Shown here: piece by piece, positions 46,440-53,259 of the stretch
Layout of the letters: every line of letters begins with the position of its first letter
How positions within the stretch are numbered: position 1 is the stretch's first letter
Origin: Leucobacter chironomi DSM 19883
GTDB taxonomy: Bacteria > Actinomycetota > Actinomycetes > Actinomycetales > Microbacteriaceae
DNA: 53,259 bases
Reading direction: 5' to 3'
Assembly (NCBI RefSeq): GCF_000421845.1
Contig: NZ_ATXU01000013.1
Location: 1 to 53,259 of the forward strand
Notes under the pieces: generated by a model
What the model was told of the DNA's origin: nothing
The model's input: only the letters and a program-made list of their open reading frames with translations
Databases searched by the model: none
Translations under genes and position numbers: made by a program

Positions 46440-47480
46440 TCAGCGCCAGTGATCCTCGTACAGGATCTCGGGCACCTGCAGGCCGTAGATCGCGAGACCG
46501 GATCCCCACACCGCGGCGCATCCGGCGCGCAGCAGATCGATCGCCGAATCGCCCTCCGCGACGACCCGCGCGACGTGCCCGTCCATGCGCACTTTCGCGG
46601 AACCCACCTGCATCGTGCCGTCCTTCAACTGCTCGGCGGTGGGGTACGGCTCGTGCAGCTCGGCGAGGGTGGCCACGATGTAGTCGGGCTGCATGTCGCG
46701 CGACGCGGCGATGAGCTGCTTCGGCCGGTCGACGCCGGTGAGCACCTGCAGCGACGGAATCCCGGCCGCACGCGCGCCCTTGATGTCGGTGTCGAGCCGG
46801 TCGCCCAGCATGAGGGCGTTGCGCGTGCCGAAGCGGTCGAACGCAGCCTCGAAGATCGGGGTTTCGGGCTTGCCCGCGAACACCGGCAGCCGCTGCACGG
46901 CCGTGTGCACCGCCGAGACCAGGGTGCCGTTGCCCGGTGCGAGCCCGCGGGCGACGGGGATGGTCCAGTCGGTGTTCGTCGCGATCCAGGGCAGCGGATC
47001 GCGACCCGGCTGATCCGCGAGGGCGAACGCCGCTTCTGCGAGGTGCGTCCACCCCACATCGGGGGCGAAGCCCTGCACCACTGCGGCGGGTTCGTCGTCG
47101 GCGCTGCGCGTCACTTCGAAGCCGGCCTTGCGCAGCTCGTCGACGAGGCCCTCGCCGCCTACCACCAGCACGCGCGAGCCGGCGGGCACCGTCTCGGCGA
47201 GCAGCGCGGTCGCGGCCTGGGGCGACGTCACCACGTCTTCGGGGCGAGCCCGCAGGCCGAGGCTCTGCAAATGCTCGGCCACCGAGACGTCGGTGCGGGC
47301 GGCGTTGTTCGTGATGTAGGCGAGGCGCGTGCGCTCCGCGGCGAGATTCAGCTGCTCCACGGCGCCCGGGATCGCCCCGGGTCCGCGGTACACGACGCCG
47401 TCGAGGTCGGAGAGCAGCAGCTCTCGCCCCTCGATCGGCGCGGCCCCCATGGGGGTGCGCTTCTTCCCGAACAGCGCCAC
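46440..47480 (-). CDS. HAD-IIA family phosphatase (NagD/glycerol-1-phosphatase-like)
   Basis: A 346-residue HAD-superfamily enzyme with DLDGVVYRG (motif I, nucleophile Asp), YITNNAARTD (motif II), a C2-type cap, and MLGDRLDTDIKGA (motif IV) with GKPETPIFE (motif III). The subfamily dephosphorylates glycerol phosphate, pyridoxal phosphate or p-nitrophenyl phosphate. GTG 47480 overlaps the preceding TAG by one base. A C-terminal region of about 75 residues extends past the usual core. Confidence 0.9.
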   Translation of the reverse strand: MALFGKKRTPMGAAPIEGRELLLSDLDGVVYRGPGAIPGAVEQLNLAAERTRLAYITNNAARTDVSVAEHLQSLGLRARPEDVVTSPQAATALLAETVPAGSRVLVVGGEGLVDELRKAGFEVTRSADDEPAAVVQGFAPDVGWTHLAEAAFALADQPGRDPLPWIATNTDWTIPVARGLAPGNGTLVSAVHTAVQRLPVFAGKPETPIFEAAFDRFGTRNALMLGDRLDTDIKGARAAGIPSLQVLTGVDRPKQLIAASRDMQPDYIVATLAELHEPYPTAEQLKDGTMQVGSAKVRMDGHVARVVAEGDSAIDLLRAGCAAVWGSGLAIYGLQVPEILYEDHWR

Positions 47481-49243
47481 TACGACCGGTCCTCGGTGTT
47501 CTCCGGCTGACTGACTTCGCCGATGCCCGCCTCTGCGAGCAGTTCGGCGACCTCAGCCGCGATCTCGTCCTCGGCGGCCGAAGCGCTCTGCTCGCGGCCC
47601 TCGGCGGGCGACACGGCATCGGCGACCGACTCGGCATCGGCGCCAGACTCGACACCGCTGCGCTCAGCGTCCGCATCGGTGTGCTCGGTATCCTGCTGCT
47701 CGGGAGCGGAGCCCGCTGAGGCGGGCTGAGCTGCCGCAGCGTCATCGCTCGCGTCATCTGCGTTGTCGATATCGTCCGCAGCGTCGGCATCCTCCGCGGC
47801 GTCGATCTCCTCGTGGGACTCGTGGATCTCGAAGACCTCGAGCTCGTCGAGCGAGCCCAGGTGGTCCTGCAGGGCGCCGGCGGCGCGATCGGCGTGACCG
47901 TACCACTCGCGCGCCTCGTCGTCGCGGCCGAGGTCCTCGAGGACGGCGGCGTAGGCGCCGAAGAGCTCCGGGCTCCAGGAGAAGGCGCGCTGGGGGTTGA
48001 GCTCGGGGATCTCGAGCTCGAAGAGCGCCTGCTGCGTCTGACCGAGGTCGAGACGGGCACCGGACATCGCGATGGCGAGGTGAACGCGCTGCTCGGTGTC
48101 GAGCTTCGAGGTGTCGGCTTCGAGGCCGGTCTCGAGCGCCTTCTCGGGGCGGCCGAGGCCGCGCTCGCTGTCGACCATCAGCGCGAGATGGCCGTCGAGC
48201 CCGCTCAGGCGGCGGTAGGTGCGCAGCTCGCGCAGCGCCAGGGCGAAGTCGCCGGTGCGGTATGCGGTGATCGCGAGAGTTTCGCGCGCCACGGGGATGC
48301 GACCCGCGCGCCGGCTCGCCGAGAGGGCGTGCTGGTGCGCGAGCGCGGGATCGTCGTCGATGAGCAGCGCCACCATCGCGAGATGGCGGGCGACTCGCTC
48401 CTGCACGTCGACCTGCAGCGTCTTCAGCTCGTTGCGAGCCGCCGGGTGCAAATCGTTGGGTCGGATGTCGTCCGGGATCACCGGATCCTGGTGCTCCGCG
48501 CGCACGGGTCGAAGCTCGTGCTGCAGGCGCTCGGCCTCCGTGTATTCGCGCTCTCGGCCGCCGCGATCGCTGCGCCCGCCCCCGCGGGTGCCGCCTCGAC
48601 CGTAGCTCTCCTGGCGACCGCCCTGCGTGCGGTCGCCGCGGAAGCCGCCGTCTCGGCGATCGCCGCGGTCGCCACGGGAATCGCCGTCACGGCGGAAGTC
48701 GCCGTCGCGGCGGGGCGCGCGATCGTCGCCGTCGCGACGCGGACGCCGGTCGTCGCCCCGGAAGTCGCGCTCGCCACCACGGGAAGGGCGACGCTCTCCG
48801 CCGCCCTGATACCCGCCGCGCTCGCCACCACGACGGTCATCGCCATCACGACGCGGACGCCGGTCGTCACGGAAGTCGCCCTCACGACGAGGCCGGCGCT
48901 CCTGACCGCCTTCGCCACCACGGTACGGACGACGCTCGCCCCCACGGTCACCGACGCGATCGTCGCGGCGGTCGCCCCGGAAGCCGCCGCCGTCGCGCTG
49001 CGGGCGGCGGTCGTCGCGGAAGTCGCCATCCCGGCGAGGTCGGCGGTCATCACGATCGCCGAAGTCGCGGCGCTGGCCGCGATCATCGCGACGCGGGCGG
49101 TCACCGTTCGAGTACCGCGAGCCGCGGTCGTCGCCCGAGCGGGCACCACCGTCGCGGCGCTGACCGTAGTCGCGACGCTGGTCGTCGTTGCGCTTTCGGG
49201 GGCCGCGATCCGCGGATTCGTCCCGCTGGGGTCGTTCGTTCAT
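47480..49243 (-). CDS. TPR-like protein with long Arg/Asp/Gly-rich disordered start
   Basis: A 587-residue protein. Residues 1-240 are a low-complexity repeat of RRDGD, DDRRPRR and GGERR units, which reads like an RNA-binding or condensate-forming tail. Residues 250-465 are helical TPR-like repeats (ALALRELRTYRRLSGL, GAYAAVLEDLGRDDEAREW). The last 110 residues are very acidic. Such proteins occur upstream of the HAD gene in Microbacteriaceae. Function unknown. An upstream region of about 50 bp leads to the rRNA terminator. Confidence 0.75.
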   Translation of the reverse strand: MNERPQRDESADRGPRKRNDDQRRDYGQRRDGGARSGDDRGSRYSNGDRPRRDDRGQRRDFGDRDDRRPRRDGDFRDDRRPQRDGGGFRGDRRDDRVGDRGGERRPYRGGEGGQERRPRREGDFRDDRRPRRDGDDRRGGERGGYQGGGERRPSRGGERDFRGDDRRPRRDGDDRAPRRDGDFRRDGDSRGDRGDRRDGGFRGDRTQGGRQESYGRGGTRGGGRSDRGGREREYTEAERLQHELRPVRAEHQDPVIPDDIRPNDLHPAARNELKTLQVDVQERVARHLAMVALLIDDDPALAHQHALSASRRAGRIPVARETLAITAYRTGDFALALRELRTYRRLSGLDGHLALMVDSERGLGRPEKALETGLEADTSKLDTEQRVHLAIAMSGARLDLGQTQQALFELEIPELNPQRAFSWSPELFGAYAAVLEDLGRDDEAREWYGHADRAAGALQDHLGSLDELEVFEIHESHEEIDAAEDADAADDIDNADDASDDAAAAQPASAGSAPEQQDTEHTDADAERSGVESGADAESVADAVSPAEGREQSASAAEDEIAAEVAELLAEAGIGEVSQPENTEDRS

Positions 49244-49291
49244 GGAGGCCTCCCGAAAGTGCGCTATCGAATTACAAGTCTACAAATGAGA

Positions 49292-49341
49292 AGAGGGCCG
49301 CACAGTGAGCGCCAGCATTGGCGTTCACTGTACGACCCTCT
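49292..49341 (-). terminator. rRNA operon terminator
   Basis: Two 23-base arms (49292-49314 and 49319-49341) pair with two G-U and one mismatch around GCAT. On the minus strand, past the 5S gene, it is followed by a T-rich stretch. It ends the rrn transcript. Confidence 0.8.
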
Positions 49342-49350
49342 GTAAAGGGT

Positions 49351-49469
49351 GTCCGGCGGTGTCCTACTCTCCCACGAGGTCCCCCTCGCAGTACCATCGG
49401 CGCTGTCAGTCTTAGCTTCCGGGTTCGGAATGTGACCGGGCGTTTCCCTGACGCTATGGCCGCCGTAAC
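49351..49469 (-). rRNA. rrf: 5S ribosomal RNA
   Basis: The minus strand reads GTTACGGCGGCCATAGCG at the 5' end, with CCCGGTCACATTCCGAACC and GGGGACCTCGTGGGAGAGTA inside, and pairs GGCGGC with GCCGCC-like ends. Length is about 119 bases. Ends are approximate. Confidence 0.9.
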
Positions 49470-49612
49470 TCTATCAACATGTCGACACAAACCATCCCGC
49501 AAGGGGGTGGGTTGTGGGCCGTCTGTTGGGAACCACAAAGTGGACGCGATACATCGTTACGTTAATTGCTTACTTCCACCCACACCAACCCAGGGGGTGG
49601 TGTTGTGGGGTG

Positions 49613-53259
<3,647 letters not shown>

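Noticed and set aside
48478..49149. Repetitive DNA looking like a CRISPR or satellite array
   Set aside because: The repeats are irregular, in frame and encode Arg/Asp/Gly units of the TPR protein; there are no unique spacers of constant length.

Overview
The window is high-GC actinobacterial DNA, most likely Microbacteriaceae; a Leucobacter-like host is a guess, not shown. Grounds: strong GC3 bias, the actinobacterial block xerD-parA-scpA-scpB-rluB-tyrA-cmk-der, a tlyA-nadK-recN operon, TANNNT -10 boxes with leaderless starts, and an rrn operon (16S-23S-5S) with no tRNA in the 16S-23S spacer.

Region 1 (1-5085) has visibly lower GC than the rest and carries a small redox/stress set. On the minus strand are a peroxidase-like AhpD/CMD protein, a DUF5709 protein and an AraC regulator cut by the window edge. 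On the plus strand are MsrA, a small GNAT protein, thioredoxin, a second AhpD-like protein and a second AraC regulator.

Region 2 (about 5280-23531) is an integrative conjugative-type element with every gene on the plus strand and mostly overlapping start/stop codons. It reads: ArdC-like antirestriction/metallopeptidase, Prim-Pol primase, DUF2637 (SpdB-like) membrane protein with an HTH tail, two unknowns, a ParB-like protein, then a type IV secretion block. That block holds a single-pass envelope protein, an SLT+M23 wall hydrolase, two tandem DUF6112 proteins, a VirB6/TrbL-like channel, an SCO6880-family protein, a VirB4 ATPase and a VirD4 coupling ATPase. SSB, DUF4913, an excisionase-like HTH and a tyrosine integrase close it. 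The integrase end lies against the 3' end of tRNA-Pro(GGG), the expected attachment site; a second, damaged tRNA-Pro copy lies just beyond. No relaxase is recognisable in the window, and no matching left attachment repeat was seen, so the left end is unresolved and region 1 may be cargo.

Region 3 (23700-30500) is chromosomal accessory/housekeeping: a PPOX-fold protein, a Nudix-NYN fusion, a YhhN membrane protein, an RraA-like protein, a TetR/MFS drug-efflux pair with a clear palindromic operator, DUF4190 and DUF817 membrane proteins, and three strong intergenic hairpins.

Region 4 (30526-49243, all minus) is core genome, transcribed leftward in compact overlapping operons: TPR protein, HAD-IIA phosphatase, a 49-aa conserved-looking small protein, tlyA, nadK, recN, an AI-2E family transporter, pyrG, a Nudix hydrolase, xerD, parA, scpA, scpB, rluB-type pseudouridine synthase, tyrA, cmk and der.

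Region 5 (49292-53259) is the rRNA operon on the minus strand: terminator, 5S, 23S, spacer, and the last 65 bases of 16S.
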